A stretch of 64,000 nt of DNA from Variovorax sp037204085 (GCF_037204085.1 NZ_JBBCBW010000007.1:203561-267560), one strand, 5' to 3'; counted from the first letter of the stretch, positions 1 through 8,949 are shown. Notes: generated by a model not told the origin, from the sequence alone. A program made the numbers and translations.

Positions 1-1
1 C

Positions 2-919
2 CAGTCCAACCTGGCCATGGTGGGCAACCTTCACCAGCGCGTGGGCGACGAGAACGCGGGCGGGGCCGGCATAGCCGCGCCCAACCAGGGCCTCCGCCAA
101 GGCTGGGCCCGCATCATCAGCATGGACCGCACCACGAGCCAGGGCGGCACCGTCAGCCCCACCAGCGAAGGACGCCTCACGGGCTTCCAGGCCGGCAACG
201 ACCTGTGGGCCGATCCGAACTGGCGCGTCGGCATCTACGTCGGCCAGCTCGAGGGCGACGTGCGCGTGAGCGGCTTTGCGCGCGGCGTGCCGGGCTATGC
301 GGCCGGCTCCAACGACCTGCGCAGCCAGTACCTGGGCGCCTATGCCACCTGGAAGAACGACGGCGGCCTGTACGTTGACGGCGTGCTGCAGGCCGGACGC
401 CACCGCTACACCGCGGCAACGGACCTGGGCGCCTCCAGCTCGGGCAAGGGCCGCAGCCTGCTGGCCTCCATCGAGGTGGGCCAGGCCTTCCGCATTTCGC
501 CGGAGTGGATCGTCGAGCCGCAGCTGCAACTGGTGCACCAGCGCGTGAGCCTGGACGACACCGGCATCGTCGGCGCCGTGGTGCAGCAGGACAGCCACAG
601 CGGCTGGCTGGTGCGCGCCGGCGTGCGCATCAAGGGCGAGATGACCACCGCCGCCGGGCCGCTTCAACCGTATGCGCGGCTCAACCTTTACCGCAGCAGC
701 AGCGGCACCGACGTGACCCGCTTCACAGGGCCCGCGGGCTACACCGACATTGCAACCCGCACCGGCGGCACGAGCACCGAACTGGCGGCCGGCGCCACGT
801 TGCGCCTGACCCAGAACATGAGCCTGTACGGAGAGCTGGGCAAGTACTGGGCTTCGGGCGGCGGGGCGCGCACGAAGAGCGGCCTGAACGGCAGCGTGGG
901 CGTGAAGATCCGCTGGTAG
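2..919 (+). CDS. Autotransporter beta-barrel domain protein (5' truncated)
   Basis: The reading frame is open from base 2 and runs off the left edge, so only the C-terminal part of about 305 residues is present. The visible part has alternating hydrophobic/polar strands typical of an outer-membrane beta-barrel: repeated short amphipathic segments rich in G, Y, W and S, and a C-terminal ...VGVKIRW ending in an aromatic residue, the usual signature for BAM-dependent assembly. This matches the C-terminal translocator domain of type V (AIDA/pertactin-like) autotransporters. The passenger is outside the window, so nothing can be said about its adhesin or enzyme activity. The gene converges on the next gene; only 35 bp separate the stops, and an 11-bp tandem duplication lies there. 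Confidence 0.8.
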   Translation, partial: QSNLAMVGNLHQRVGDENAGGAGIAAPNQGLRQGWARIISMDRTTSQGGTVSPTSEGRLTGFQAGNDLWADPNWRVGIYVGQLEGDVRVSGFARGVPGYAAGSNDLRSQYLGAYATWKNDGGLYVDGVLQAGRHRYTAATDLGASSSGKGRSLLASIEVGQAFRISPEWIVEPQLQLVHQRVSLDDTGIVGAVVQQDSHSGWLVRAGVRIKGEMTTAAGPLQPYARLNLYRSSSGTDVTRFTGPAGYTDIATRTGGTSTELAAGATLRLTQNMSLYGELGKYWASGGGARTKSGLNGSVGVKIRW

Positions 920-954
920 GGCTTGCCGACGCTCTCTGGGCCGCTACTGGGCCG

Positions 955-1611
955 CTACTGCCTTGGCGAGACCACCACCGCCGCGGGCGCGTCGGGCATG
1001 GCCAGCGGGTTGAGCCCGGGCTCAGCCACCCGCGTGAGCGTGTTGCGGTCGGTGTGATGAAAAGGCTCGGCCCGCCCCTGGATCTGCATCACGGTGTCCT
1101 GGTCGTAAGACCAGGTGCCGTCGGCGTTGATGGTGACCGTGATGTTCCACGCCAGCGTGGTGAAGGCCTCTTCAATGAACGGGTTGGACACGATGCCGTT
1201 CACCAGGCTGCCACGCTCGGCACTGAGCGTAAAGCGCGTGTCGTCCGCCTTGGCGTGGCCGCTCGCCATGGCCACCTGGCCGCGCGGAATGGCCAGCGTG
1301 TGCATCACCGTGCCGGTGGCCGGCTCCCAGAGCCAGTAGCCCACCTGGTCGTGGTACATCTTGGTGAGGCCGGGCTTGTGGATGTAGGTGTGGTAGCGCA
1401 GGCCGTACAGCAGCTGGGGGCCGTTGGTCTGCGGATCGATGGGTTGCAGCTCGTAGCGCTCGACGTAGACCTGCGTCTTGGGGCCTTCGCGCTTGGGCTT
1501 CACGTCCACGCCGCGGCTGCCCTCCCAAATGCCGGCCATGGCGCGCAGCGGCCCCAGGTTGGCAAGGGTGTCGGGGTCGGCATTCGGCTCGGTGTAGATG
1601 TCTTCGGTCAT
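955..1611 (-). CDS. Nitrobindin-like haem-binding beta-barrel protein (DUF1794/FABP-like)
   Basis: Product of about 218 residues beginning MTEDIYTEPNADPD. The N-terminal part has LGPLRAMAGIWEGSRGVDV, the G-x-W-x-G signature of the nitrobindin/THAP4-like family (DUF1794). Repeated beta strands and a late HHTDRNTL segment follow, consistent with a ten-stranded barrel that binds ferric haem b. Family members have been linked to NO or peroxynitrite chemistry; the cellular role here is unknown. The frame stays open upstream to an ATG at 1629 and further, but the homologous domain begins at about residue 12 of the chosen start. The ATG at 1629 is the main alternative. The CorC-like gene lies just upstream on the same strand, 68 bp away. 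Confidence 0.75.
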   Translation of the reverse strand: MTEDIYTEPNADPDTLANLGPLRAMAGIWEGSRGVDVKPKREGPKTQVYVERYELQPIDPQTNGPQLLYGLRYHTYIHKPGLTKMYHDQVGYWLWEPATGTVMHTLAIPRGQVAMASGHAKADDTRFTLSAERGSLVNGIVSNPFIEEAFTTLAWNITVTINADGTWSYDQDTVMQIQGRAEPFHHTDRNTLTRVAEPGLNPLAMPDAPAAVVVSPRQ

Positions 1612-1678
1612 GGTGGGGCTGGCGATCATGCGATCGCTGGGTGGGGTCTTATTGAAATTCTGATAAAGCGGGCAGGCG

Positions 1679-2989
1679 CTAGTCGCCGTGCGCGGCCGAC
1701 TTGTCGGGCGCGGCCAGCACGCGGTCGATGCGGCGGCCCTCGAGCGCGGCAATTTCGAAGCGCCAGCCCACGCATTCGATCACCTCGCCGGCCTTGGGCA
1801 GATGGCCCGAAACAGCCATCAGCAAACCTGCAACGGTGTTGTAGCGCCCGCGCTCTTCGTCGGGCAGCTCGCGAATGCCGAGCCGCGCGCGCAGCTCAGA
1901 AACAGGCATCAGCCCGTCGAGCTCCCACACGCCATCGGGCCGCTCGCGCGCCCAGGCGTCGGTAAGGGTGCCGGGCTGCAGCTCGCCGGTGATGGCTTCG
2001 AGCATGTCGCGCGGCGTCATGAGGCCCTGCACCACGCCGTATTCGTCGACCACGAACACCAGCCGGCCGCCGCGTTCGCGGAACTGCTCGAGCAGTTCCA
2101 TGCCGGTAAGGGTTTCGGGCACGAACACCGCCGGAGCGGCCTCTTGCCCGAGCACGCCGGCGTGCTCGGTGCCCAGCCGCAGCAGATGCGCCACGCTGAT
2201 CACGCCGACCACGTCGTCGAGCGAATTGCGACACACCGGATACCACGAATGCACGATGTTGAGCGCGCCCGCGTCGGCCACCTTCTTCAGCGCTTGCTCC
2301 ACGGTGTCCGATGCGTCGAGCCATTCGATGTCGGCGCGCGGGATCATCAGCGACGACAGGCGCCGGTCGTCCAGGTGGAACACGTTGCGCACCATCTGGT
2401 GCTCGTGCTGCTCGATCACGCCGGCGTCCACGCCCTCTTCCAGGCTGGCCGAGATTTCTTCCTCGGTCATGGAACGGGCGGCGTTGGCGTCGATGCGCAG
2501 CAGCTTCAGCACGGTGGCCGTGGCGCCCGCCAGCAACCACACGAAAGGCTTGGCACCCTTGGCCAGCCCGCGCATCGGGCGCGACACCCAGCGCGCGACG
2601 GGCTCGGGGTAGAGCTGGCCGATGCGCTTGGGCACCAGCTCGCCGAAGATGATGGTGAAGAAAGTGATGCCGGTCACAACCACCGCGGTGGAAACCACGC
2701 TGGCCGTGCCGCGGCCCATGCCGAGGTTTTCCATCCAGAGCGCGAGCGGCGCGGCAAAGGCGGCCTCGCCCACGATACCGCTGAGCATGCCGATCGACGT
2801 GATGCCGATCTGCACGGTAGAGAGGAAGTGGGTGGGTTCCTCCATCAACCGGAGCGCGGCTTCCGCGCCGGTATCTCCCGTCTCGGCCAGCGCGGCAAGG
2901 CGCGCGCGCCGGCTGGTTGAAAGGGCCATTTCGGACATTGCGAACAACGCATTCAGCGAGGTCAGCAAGGCCAGCAGGAGAACATCCAT
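1679..2989 (-). CDS. Hemolysin/CorC-family CNNM transporter-like membrane protein (DUF21-CBS-CorC_HlyC)
   Basis: Protein of 436 residues from the ATG at 2989. It starts with a DUF21/CNNM membrane domain: a hydrophobic N-terminus MDVLLLALLTSLNALF followed by MSEMALSTSRRARL, the family's conserved glutamate/serine helix. Further membrane segments extend to about residue 180. Two CBS domains follow (around IPRADIEWLDASDTVEQAL and later VVDEYGVVQGLMTPRDML), then a C-terminal CorC_HlyC domain (ELDGLMPVSELRARLG). Proteins of this type act in Mg2+/Co2+ efflux or resistance; hemolysis is not implied. An ATG at 3019 would overlap the divergent apaH start, so 2989 is preferred. Whether it is functionally tied to mgtA at the other end of the window is unknown. 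Confidence 0.85.
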   Translation of the reverse strand: MDVLLLALLTSLNALFAMSEMALSTSRRARLAALAETGDTGAEAALRLMEEPTHFLSTVQIGITSIGMLSGIVGEAAFAAPLALWMENLGMGRGTASVVSTAVVVTGITFFTIIFGELVPKRIGQLYPEPVARWVSRPMRGLAKGAKPFVWLLAGATATVLKLLRIDANAARSMTEEEISASLEEGVDAGVIEQHEHQMVRNVFHLDDRRLSSLMIPRADIEWLDASDTVEQALKKVADAGALNIVHSWYPVCRNSLDDVVGVISVAHLLRLGTEHAGVLGQEAAPAVFVPETLTGMELLEQFRERGGRLVFVVDEYGVVQGLMTPRDMLEAITGELQPGTLTDAWARERPDGVWELDGLMPVSELRARLGIRELPDEERGRYNTVAGLLMAVSGHLPKAGEVIECVGWRFEIAALEGRRIDRVLAAPDKSAAHGD

Positions 2990-3012
2990 GAACAGGGGGT
3001 GAAAATAAGGAA

Positions 3013-3855
3013 ATGGCACTTTACTTGATCGGCGACATCCAAGGCTGCGACGACGCCCTCCAGAAACTGCTCGACAAGATCGGTTTTTCTCCCAGCCGCG
3101 ACACCGTCGTGCTGCTCGGCGACCTGGTCAACCGCGGCCCCGATTCAGCCGCGGTGCTGCGCCGCGTGCAGGGCTACGGCGCCTCCGCGCTGAGCCTGCT
3201 CGGCAACCACGACCTGCACCTGCTGGGCGTGGCGCACGGCGCCCGCAAGCCCAGCCGCAAGGACACGCTGGCCGGCCTGCTCGAGGCGCCCGACAGCGAA
3301 GCCATGCTCGAATGGGTGCGCCAGCAGCACATGGCGCTGCACATGCAAATTGACGGCGGCGACCTGCTCATGGTGCATGCGGGCGTGCTGCCGCAGTGGA
3401 CGGTGGGCGACACGCTGGTGCTGGCGGCCGAAGTCGAATCGGTGCTGCGCGGGCCGGCGCTGGGCGAATTCCTGCTCACCATGTACGGCAACGAGCCGGC
3501 GCAGTGGAGCGATTCGCTCACCGGCAGCGCGCGCTTGCGCGCCATCGTGAACGCGCTCACGCGCATGCGCTTCTGCTCGGCCGATGGCGTGATGGAGTTC
3601 GAGAGCAAGGACGGCGCCGCCACCGCGCCCCAAGGCTTCATGCCCTGGTTCGACGTGCCCGGCCGCAAGACCGCGGATGCCACCGTTGCGTTCGGCCACT
3701 GGTCCACGCTGGGCTGGCTTTCGCGGCCCGACCTGCTTTCGACCGACACCGGCTGCGTCTGGGGCGGCTGCCTGAGCGCGGTGCGCATCGGCGCCACGCT
3801 GGATGAGCGCGAGCTGATCCAGGTGACGTGCGAGCAGGCGCAGAAGCCGGGCTGA
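3013..3855 (+). CDS. apaH: Bis(5'-nucleosyl)-tetraphosphatase, symmetrical
   Basis: ApaH hydrolyses diadenosine tetraphosphate (Ap4A) to two ADP and also removes Np4 caps from RNA in enterobacteria; it acts in the cytoplasm. The 280-residue product has the metallophosphatase motif series: GDIQGC at residues 7-12, GDLVNRGP at 36-43, GNHD at 64-67 and VHAG at 121-124, which supply the dinuclear metal ligands. Length agrees with the family (about 270-280). The ATG is preceded by an AAGGA sequence. The gene is divergent from the CorC-like gene with only 23 bp between starts, so the promoters must overlap. Confidence 0.95.
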   Translation: MALYLIGDIQGCDDALQKLLDKIGFSPSRDTVVLLGDLVNRGPDSAAVLRRVQGYGASALSLLGNHDLHLLGVAHGARKPSRKDTLAGLLEAPDSEAMLEWVRQQHMALHMQIDGGDLLMVHAGVLPQWTVGDTLVLAAEVESVLRGPALGEFLLTMYGNEPAQWSDSLTGSARLRAIVNALTRMRFCSADGVMEFESKDGAATAPQGFMPWFDVPGRKTADATVAFGHWSTLGWLSRPDLLSTDTGCVWGGCLSAVRIGATLDERELIQVTCEQAQKPG

Positions 3856-3868
3856 CCGACCCGCGCGG

Positions 3869-4855
3869 CTAGGCGCCCGCGGCAGTCGCCACACCAAAGC
3901 CGGTGTCGAAGGTGCTCTTCACATCGAGCGGCTGCTTGATGAGCCCCACCTGCCGGTAGAAATCCGCCGTGCCCTGCTGGTCGGCAATGACTTGCGCATC
4001 GATCGCTATCCACTTCTGCCGGCGGCGCTCGAACTGCAGCTTGGCCGCCTCGGGTGGAATGCCGATGATGCGCGCGAGTGCGGCCGAGTAGGCATCGACG
4101 TTGCGGTACGACCAGAGCTGCGCCTTCACCACGCGCTGCAAGAAGTCTTGCAGCACCGGGCGCTTGGCGGCAATGGCGGCATCGGTCGCCGCCAGGTAGC
4201 TGAGCCCCGGCAGCAGCCCGCGCCCGCTGACGAGCACGCGCGCATGCTGGCTGACCTCCGCCATTGCGGTGTAGGGCTCCCAGGTGGCCCATGCATCGAC
4301 AGAGCCCTGCGTGAGCGCGAGCTTGGCGTCGGCAGGCGCAAGAAAGCGGATGTTCACCTCTTCGGGCTTGAGGCCGGCTGCGGTAATCGCCTTGAGCGTG
4401 ATGTAGTGGCCGATGGAGCCGCGGTTGGTCGCAATGCTCTTGCCCTTGAGATCGGCCGCGGTCTTGAGCGGCGAATCGGGCCGCACCAGCACTGCGGTGC
4501 CGTAGGAATCGGAGCGGTTGGCACCAATGGCCTTGACGCGCGTGCCCGCGGCAAGCGCAAAGATGAGCGGCGCATCGCCGATGGGGCCGGAATCGACTGC
4601 GGCAGCGTTCAGCGCCTCCGCCAGCGGCGCGGCCGCGGGGAACTCGGACCACTGGATGTCGTAGCCCAAGCCCTCAAGGCCGTTGGCCGCTTCAAGCAAT
4701 GCACGCAGACCGCCCTTCTGGTCGCCGGCCTTGAGTACCGGGCGACCCTGTGCATTGGCTTGGAACGAGATGGCGGGCAAGCTGATGGCTGCGGCGGCAG
4801 CGAGGCTGTGCGTCAGCAGCCGCCGGCGCGATCGGTCGAGGTGTGATGAGTTCAT
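3869..4855 (-). CDS. Sulfonate/taurine-type ABC transporter substrate-binding protein (SBP A)
   Basis: 328-residue periplasmic binding protein of the SsuA/TauA type. The N-terminus has an RRR-LL twin-arginine-like signal (residues 10-14) with a hydrophobic stretch and an ANAQG cleavage region near residue 35. The mature part starts with LKAGDQKGGLRALLEAANGL and contains DLKGKSIATNRGS and VDAWATWEPY, typical of the NMT1/SsuA fold. It closes a leftward operon (LLM oxidoreductase, aldolase, another SBP, permease, ATPase, cytochrome c). It closely resembles SBP D at 13422 (shared GDQ-x-GGLRAL opening). The start at 4855 has GGAG upstream; longer upstream extensions have no signal peptide. Confidence 0.88.
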   Translation of the reverse strand: MNSSHLDRSRRRLLTHSLAAAAAISLPAISFQANAQGRPVLKAGDQKGGLRALLEAANGLEGLGYDIQWSEFPAAAPLAEALNAAAVDSGPIGDAPLIFALAAGTRVKAIGANRSDSYGTAVLVRPDSPLKTAADLKGKSIATNRGSIGHYITLKAITAAGLKPEEVNIRFLAPADAKLALTQGSVDAWATWEPYTAMAEVSQHARVLVSGRGLLPGLSYLAATDAAIAAKRPVLQDFLQRVVKAQLWSYRNVDAYSAALARIIGIPPEAAKLQFERRRQKWIAIDAQVIADQQGTADFYRQVGLIKQPLDVKSTFDTGFGVATAAGA

Positions 4856-4890
4856 GGGTTCTCCGTGTTCGTTGCAGATAAGAAAATCGG

Positions 4891-6054
4891 TCAGTGAATG
4901 AAGCCGCCCTTGACGAAGCGCACCGGCTCTGCGTCCATGCGGGCGATCAGCGCGCCCAGTCCATCGGCGGAAGAAGCGACGCCCTGCCCCGCCAAGGCCG
5001 ACGCGCGTTCGCTGCGGCAGACCAGGTCGTCGTCGGACCAGCCCGCGTTGCCGGGCTCGCCACGCACGCGCAGCCAACCGTCGCGGTCGGCGATGAACTG
5101 CGTACCGGCAAGGCGGTCGGTTCCGGTGATCAAAGCCAGCGCCTCCCATGCGGCGGCGGACTGCGCCACGCAATCGGCAGCGGCGCTCGATGCCATTGAT
5201 GAGGGCGGCACGAGCAGCACCGTCACGAGCCGCGGATCTTCAGCCGGCGCTGCATTGCCGGCAACGATGCGCACGCGCTGCCCACGCCAGCTTGCGAGCG
5301 ACCGCGCAGGCTGCGAGCCGCAACGCACCGCCATGTCGGGCAGGCCGATGGGCTGCGGCCAACTGCCGAGCGCGCGCAGGCTCTGGCCCGCGCCCAGCGC
5401 CTTCATGTAGTCGATGAGCGCCCAGGCATCGGGCTCGTCGATCTTCGCGCCGAAGCCAGGCATCGTCGCCCGGCCATGCTGCGCATCGCGCGTGCCGTGA
5501 AGAATGCGCCAGAGCAGATCGCCGTCGGCACGCCGCCACAGCAAGGGGCCGCTCAGGTTCGGCGGCCACACCGCCAGAGAGGCCGCCAGCGGACCTTCGC
5601 CCCTGCCATCCGCACCGTGGCACGCGACGCAGTTCTGTTCGTAGAGCGCGCGGCCCTTGGCGATGGAAGCGGCCGTGAAACCGGTCGGCGATGCCTGGAA
5701 ACTCGTGGGCGTTGCCGGCACCAGCACCACGTGCGCCGCTGGCCATGGCGCGGCGATCAGCAGCATCGGCACCACCGCCAGAAAGTAGATGCGCGGGCGT
5801 CGCCACAGCAATGCGAGCAGCAGCGCAAGCAGTGCCAAGGCAACAAAGACCAGCGTCCACGCGAGGCTGCGCGCCTGCCCCAGGTCGATCAGCAGGTTTT
5901 CGCCCGAGAGGCGATGCGACCACGGCCAGGCCGGATGGCCGTGCACCTGCTCCGCAAGCCCTAGCGCATCGAGCGCGCGCAGCAACTTCAGTTGCGCACC
6001 TTGCAGCAGGCCGATCAGCAGGTTGAGCCAATCGGCCTCGGGCGTGCTGTTCAT
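4891..6054 (-). CDS. Membrane-anchored monohaem cytochrome c
   Basis: 387 residues from the ATG at 6054, one base after the stop of the upstream ATPase gene. Two hydrophobic segments (about residues 65-84 and 89-103) anchor it. A cytochrome c domain follows with one haem site, CVACH at 142-146, and a likely axial Met at 198 (ATMPGFGAKID). The last 170 residues form a second domain without a CxxCH, containing SWRGQRVRIVAG and a VTVLLVPP strand, not assignable with certainty. Electron transfer at the periplasmic face is the inferred role. Its place between a sulfonate ABC ATPase and a binding protein is unusual; it may serve an oxidation step of sulfur metabolism, but the partner is not visible. 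Confidence 0.75.
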   Translation of the reverse strand: MNSTPEADWLNLLIGLLQGAQLKLLRALDALGLAEQVHGHPAWPWSHRLSGENLLIDLGQARSLAWTLVFVALALLALLLALLWRRPRIYFLAVVPMLLIAAPWPAAHVVLVPATPTSFQASPTGFTAASIAKGRALYEQNCVACHGADGRGEGPLAASLAVWPPNLSGPLLWRRADGDLLWRILHGTRDAQHGRATMPGFGAKIDEPDAWALIDYMKALGAGQSLRALGSWPQPIGLPDMAVRCGSQPARSLASWRGQRVRIVAGNAAPAEDPRLVTVLLVPPSSMASSAAADCVAQSAAAWEALALITGTDRLAGTQFIADRDGWLRVRGEPGNAGWSDDDLVCRSERASALAGQGVASSADGLGALIARMDAEPVRFVKGGFIH

Positions 6055-6055
6055 C

Positions 6056-6850
6056 TCACCAGGTGGCGTCGAGCCCCAGGTGCCTGAGCGCTTCGTGCCG
6101 CAGTTCTGCCAAGCGTGCATGGCCGCGGTGGCGCGGATACGGCAGGTCGACCACGATCTCGGCCGCAACGCGCGCCGGCCGGTCGCTGAGCACGATCACG
6201 CGGTTGGCAAGGAACAGCGCCTCTTCCACGTCGTGCGTGACCAGCAGTGCCGAAAAGCCCGCGCGCTGCCACAGGTTGACGAGCTCGCTCTGCATTGCAA
6301 TGCGCGTGAGCGAATCGAGCTTGCCGAGCGGCTCGTCGAGCACCAGCAGTTGCGGATCATTGACCAGCGCGCGTGCCAATGCCACGCGCTGCGCCATGCC
6401 GCCCGAGAGCTGGTGTGGAAAGACCTTTGCAAAGTCGCTGAGGCCCACGAGCTTGAGGGCTTCATCGACCCGCCCGCGCTGCGCCTTGAGCACGCCGCGC
6501 GCCTGCAGCCCGAGCGCCACGTTGTCCCACACGCTGCGCCAGGGGTAGAGCGTCGGGTCCTGGAACACGACGATGCGCGACGGGTCGGGCCGCGTGATGG
6601 GCGCATCGTCTTGCGTGATGCGTCCGGCCGTGGCGGGCTCGAGCCCGGCCACCAGCCGCAGCAAGGTCGACTTGCCGCAACCGCTCGGACCCAGCAGCGC
6701 GACAAACTCGCCGGGCTTGACGGTGAGGTCGATGTCGTCGAGCACCTGCAACGGCCCCGCGGGCACATCGAACCAATGGCTTACGCCGCGAATGTCGATG
6801 TGCGCGCCGGCCTGGCGCACAACGGCTTCTGCAACAACGGCGGCTACCAT
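6056..6850 (-). CDS. ABC transporter ATP-binding protein, sulfonate/nitrate type
   Basis: 264 residues from the ATG at 6850. Walker A GPSGCGKS is at residues 54-61, the ABC signature LSGGMAQR at about 148-155, Walker B LLVLDEP at 168-174 and the switch histidine in VTHDVEEA. This is the SsuB/TauB/NrtD group. The start overlaps the permease stop by 7 bases, indicating translational coupling. A further upstream ATG (6871) would add seven residues and lengthen the overlap. It is the only ATPase in this cluster, so it probably energises transport for all four binding proteins around it. Confidence 0.92.
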   Translation of the reverse strand: MVAAVVAEAVVRQAGAHIDIRGVSHWFDVPAGPLQVLDDIDLTVKPGEFVALLGPSGCGKSTLLRLVAGLEPATAGRITQDDAPITRPDPSRIVVFQDPTLYPWRSVWDNVALGLQARGVLKAQRGRVDEALKLVGLSDFAKVFPHQLSGGMAQRVALARALVNDPQLLVLDEPLGKLDSLTRIAMQSELVNLWQRAGFSALLVTHDVEEALFLANRVIVLSDRPARVAAEIVVDLPYPRHRGHARLAELRHEALRHLGLDATW

Positions 6851-7926
6851 TTGACGGTTCCCTTCTGCCACGACAGCACACGGTCACGCACCTTGAACAG
6901 CAGCGTGATCAGGCCCGAGCACAGCACGGCCATCACGATCAGCGCGGCGTACATGTTCGAGTACGAAGCCCAGCCCTGCGCCCACGAAAGATAGAAGCCG
7001 AGCCCGGCCTTCACGCCCATCATCTCGGCCGTGACGAGCACCGAGAACGCGGCACCAAGCCCCATGAAAAGGCCCACGAACACCTGCGGCAGAGCCGCCG
7101 GAATGGCCACCCGCAGCACCAGGAAGCGCTCGCTCGCGCCCATGGTGCGCGCCACGTCGTAATAGTTGCGGTTGACGCCCGTCACGCCGGACCAGGTGAG
7201 CACCGCCACCGGAAAGCCCGTGGCCAGCGCAATCAGGAACACCGCGGCCGCATAGCTCGACGGAAAGAAGAAGAACGCAAGCGGCAGCAGCGCCGAAGCC
7301 GGCACCGGCCCCAGGAAGCGCAGCACCGGATGCACCCAGTAGCCCGCTATGCGCGACCAGCCGATGGTCACGCCCGTGAGAAAGCCCGCGAGCGCGCCCA
7401 GCACAAAGCCGTGCGCCAGCAGCCGCGCCGAGTGCAGCAGGCTTTCGCCGAGCCGGCGCCAGTCGTCGATGTAGGTTTCGACCAGGCTTTGCGGCGGCGC
7501 GAAGAACGGTGTGGGGAGCAGCGCGAGCTTGGCCGTGGCGATCTCCCAGATGGCGAAGAGCACGGGCAGCGCAACCAGCCAGGGGCCGGCGGGCCGGAGC
7601 AGGCGTGCGACCCGGCCGGCGCGCGTCCCAAGCAATGCGACGGCAACGAGCAGCGCACCGACTGCAATGCCGGCGATGCCGAACTCGTCGGTATAAGCCC
7701 AGTCGCTGAAGCCCACGGCCTGGTTCGGCCAGTAGATGGTGAGCAGGCCAAGCGCAAGCCATGTCACAGCGGCGGCGAAGCCGATGCGCCATGTGGGCAG
7801 GGCTGCTTGAATGCGGGGCGATGTCGATGCGGGAGCAGGTGCGCGTTCGGGCGTCGCTGCCCCCACCCTGGCCCTCCCACGGAAGGGGAGGGAATCGAAG
7901 CCCAATGCGGGGTCGGGGGTGCTCAT
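6844..7926 (-). CDS. ABC transporter permease, sulfonate/nitrate type
   Basis: 360-residue inner-membrane protein with two hydrophobic blocks. An N-terminal pair of spans (residues about 50-110) precedes the BPD_transp_1 domain that carries the EAA loop (around YYDVARTMGASERFLVLRVA). It is longer than the usual SsuC/TauC (about 250-260), mainly through the extra N-terminal spans. The start ATG overlaps the TGA of the upstream binding protein (ATGA), so translation is coupled. Odd point: codons of about residues 9-24 are a copy of the G/C-rich REP-like repeat found elsewhere in this operon, so part of the cytoplasmic N-terminus is repeat-derived. Confidence 0.9.
   Translation of the reverse strand: MSTPDPALGFDSLPFRGRARVGAATPERAPAPASTSPRIQAALPTWRIGFAAAVTWLALGLLTIYWPNQAVGFSDWAYTDEFGIAGIAVGALLVAVALLGTRAGRVARLLRPAGPWLVALPVLFAIWEIATAKLALLPTPFFAPPQSLVETYIDDWRRLGESLLHSARLLAHGFVLGALAGFLTGVTIGWSRIAGYWVHPVLRFLGPVPASALLPLAFFFFPSSYAAAVFLIALATGFPVAVLTWSGVTGVNRNYYDVARTMGASERFLVLRVAIPAALPQVFVGLFMGLGAAFSVLVTAEMMGVKAGLGFYLSWAQGWASYSNMYAALIVMAVLCSGLITLLFKVRDRVLSWQKGTVKW
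7857..7894. repeat. REP-like GC palindrome inside the permease gene
   Basis: GCCCCCACCCTGGCCCTCCC followed by ACGGAAGGGGAGGGA matches the units at 9803-9911. On the minus strand it is translated as part of the permease N-terminus (about LPFRGRARVGAA). Confidence 0.7.
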
Positions 7927-8924
7927 GCGAGGGGATCGAAAGAGACGTGCTCGGCAAAGCGCACCGGGTCGGTGGTCTTCTTGAGCACGCCGACGCCGCG
8001 GAAATCGCGCGCATAGAACTCCACCTCGTCGCGCAGGTTCTTGCCGAGCGGATGATGGCTGTGGGTGAGCGTGCCGAGCAGCGCGCGCAGGTCTTCCACC
8101 GGCACCTTGGGCGAATACTTGGCGAAGAGCTTGGCCGATTCGTTGGGGTTCTCGGCCACGTAGTCCGACGCCTGCGCGATGGCCCGCACGAGCGCAGCGA
8201 CGGTCGGCTTGTCCTTGCGCACCAGCTCGCCGCGCGCGCCGACGATGCAGCAGACCTTGTCCTTGTATTCGCCGGAGAGGTTGCTCGCAATCTCCACGAA
8301 AGCGCCCTTGTTGCGCTTCTCGATCAGGTAGACGTTCGGGTCGCCGTCGGCAATGGCGTGGATCTCGCCCTTCTGCACGGCAATGTCGAGCAGGTCGGCC
8401 GGGTACTGGCGCCAGGTCACGTCCCTGTCGGCATCGATGCCGTTCTTCGCAAGCAATATGGAGAAGAAGTTCTTGCCCGGGCTCGCGATGTCCGACACGC
8501 CGATGATCTTGCCCTTGAGGCTTGCAAGGCTGGTCGCGCCCGCGCTCTTCGCACCCACCAGCCGCACGCAGCCGCCATGCGAGCTGCCGACGATCTTCAC
8601 GTCGAAGCCCGACTCCAGCGGTTTGAGCCAGCGGTGGATCATGCCAACCGCCGCATCGGCCTTGGCCGTTGCCAGCGATTCCAGCAGTTGGTCGGTCGAT
8701 CCGGTGTAGTTGATCAGGTCCACCTGCAGGCCGTTGCGCTCGAAGTAGCCGCGCTCTTGCGCCACCACCACGGGCGAAAGGCAGAACGCGGCGGCGTTCC
8801 AGGCAAAGGTGAGCTTGCGCGCCTGCTGCGAAAACGCCTGCGAGGCGATCAGCCCGCCCGAAGCGACCACGGCGGCGGCACCGCCGGCGCGCAAGACGCT
8901 GCGGCGTGAAAGGGATGCGGTCAT
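7923..8924 (-). CDS. ABC transporter substrate-binding protein (SBP B)
   Basis: 333 residues with a clear twin-arginine leader (SRRSVLRAGG, RR at 7-8) and a hydrophobic h-region ending near ASQAFSQQ. The body (FAWNAAAFCLSPVVVAQERG ...) is of the aliphatic sulfonate/NMT1 binding-protein class. A CGGAG ribosome site precedes the ATG. It is coupled to the permease gene by an ATGA overlap and is therefore the primary binding partner of that permease. It is only distantly similar to SBP A and D, which argues for a different ligand. Confidence 0.88.
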   Translation of the reverse strand: MTASLSRRSVLRAGGAAAVVASGGLIASQAFSQQARKLTFAWNAAAFCLSPVVVAQERGYFERNGLQVDLINYTGSTDQLLESLATAKADAAVGMIHRWLKPLESGFDVKIVGSSHGGCVRLVGAKSAGATSLASLKGKIIGVSDIASPGKNFFSILLAKNGIDADRDVTWRQYPADLLDIAVQKGEIHAIADGDPNVYLIEKRNKGAFVEIASNLSGEYKDKVCCIVGARGELVRKDKPTVAALVRAIAQASDYVAENPNESAKLFAKYSPKVPVEDLRALLGTLTHSHHPLGKNLRDEVEFYARDFRGVGVLKKTTDPVRFAEHVSFDPLA

Positions 8925-8949
8925 CGAGAACTCCGTTGGTTTTTTATCT

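Noticed and set aside
940..961. 11-bp tandem duplication GGGCCGCTACT near convergent stops
   Set aside because: Real but short, with only two copies; likely slippage with no sign of function beyond providing the stop of the minus-strand gene.
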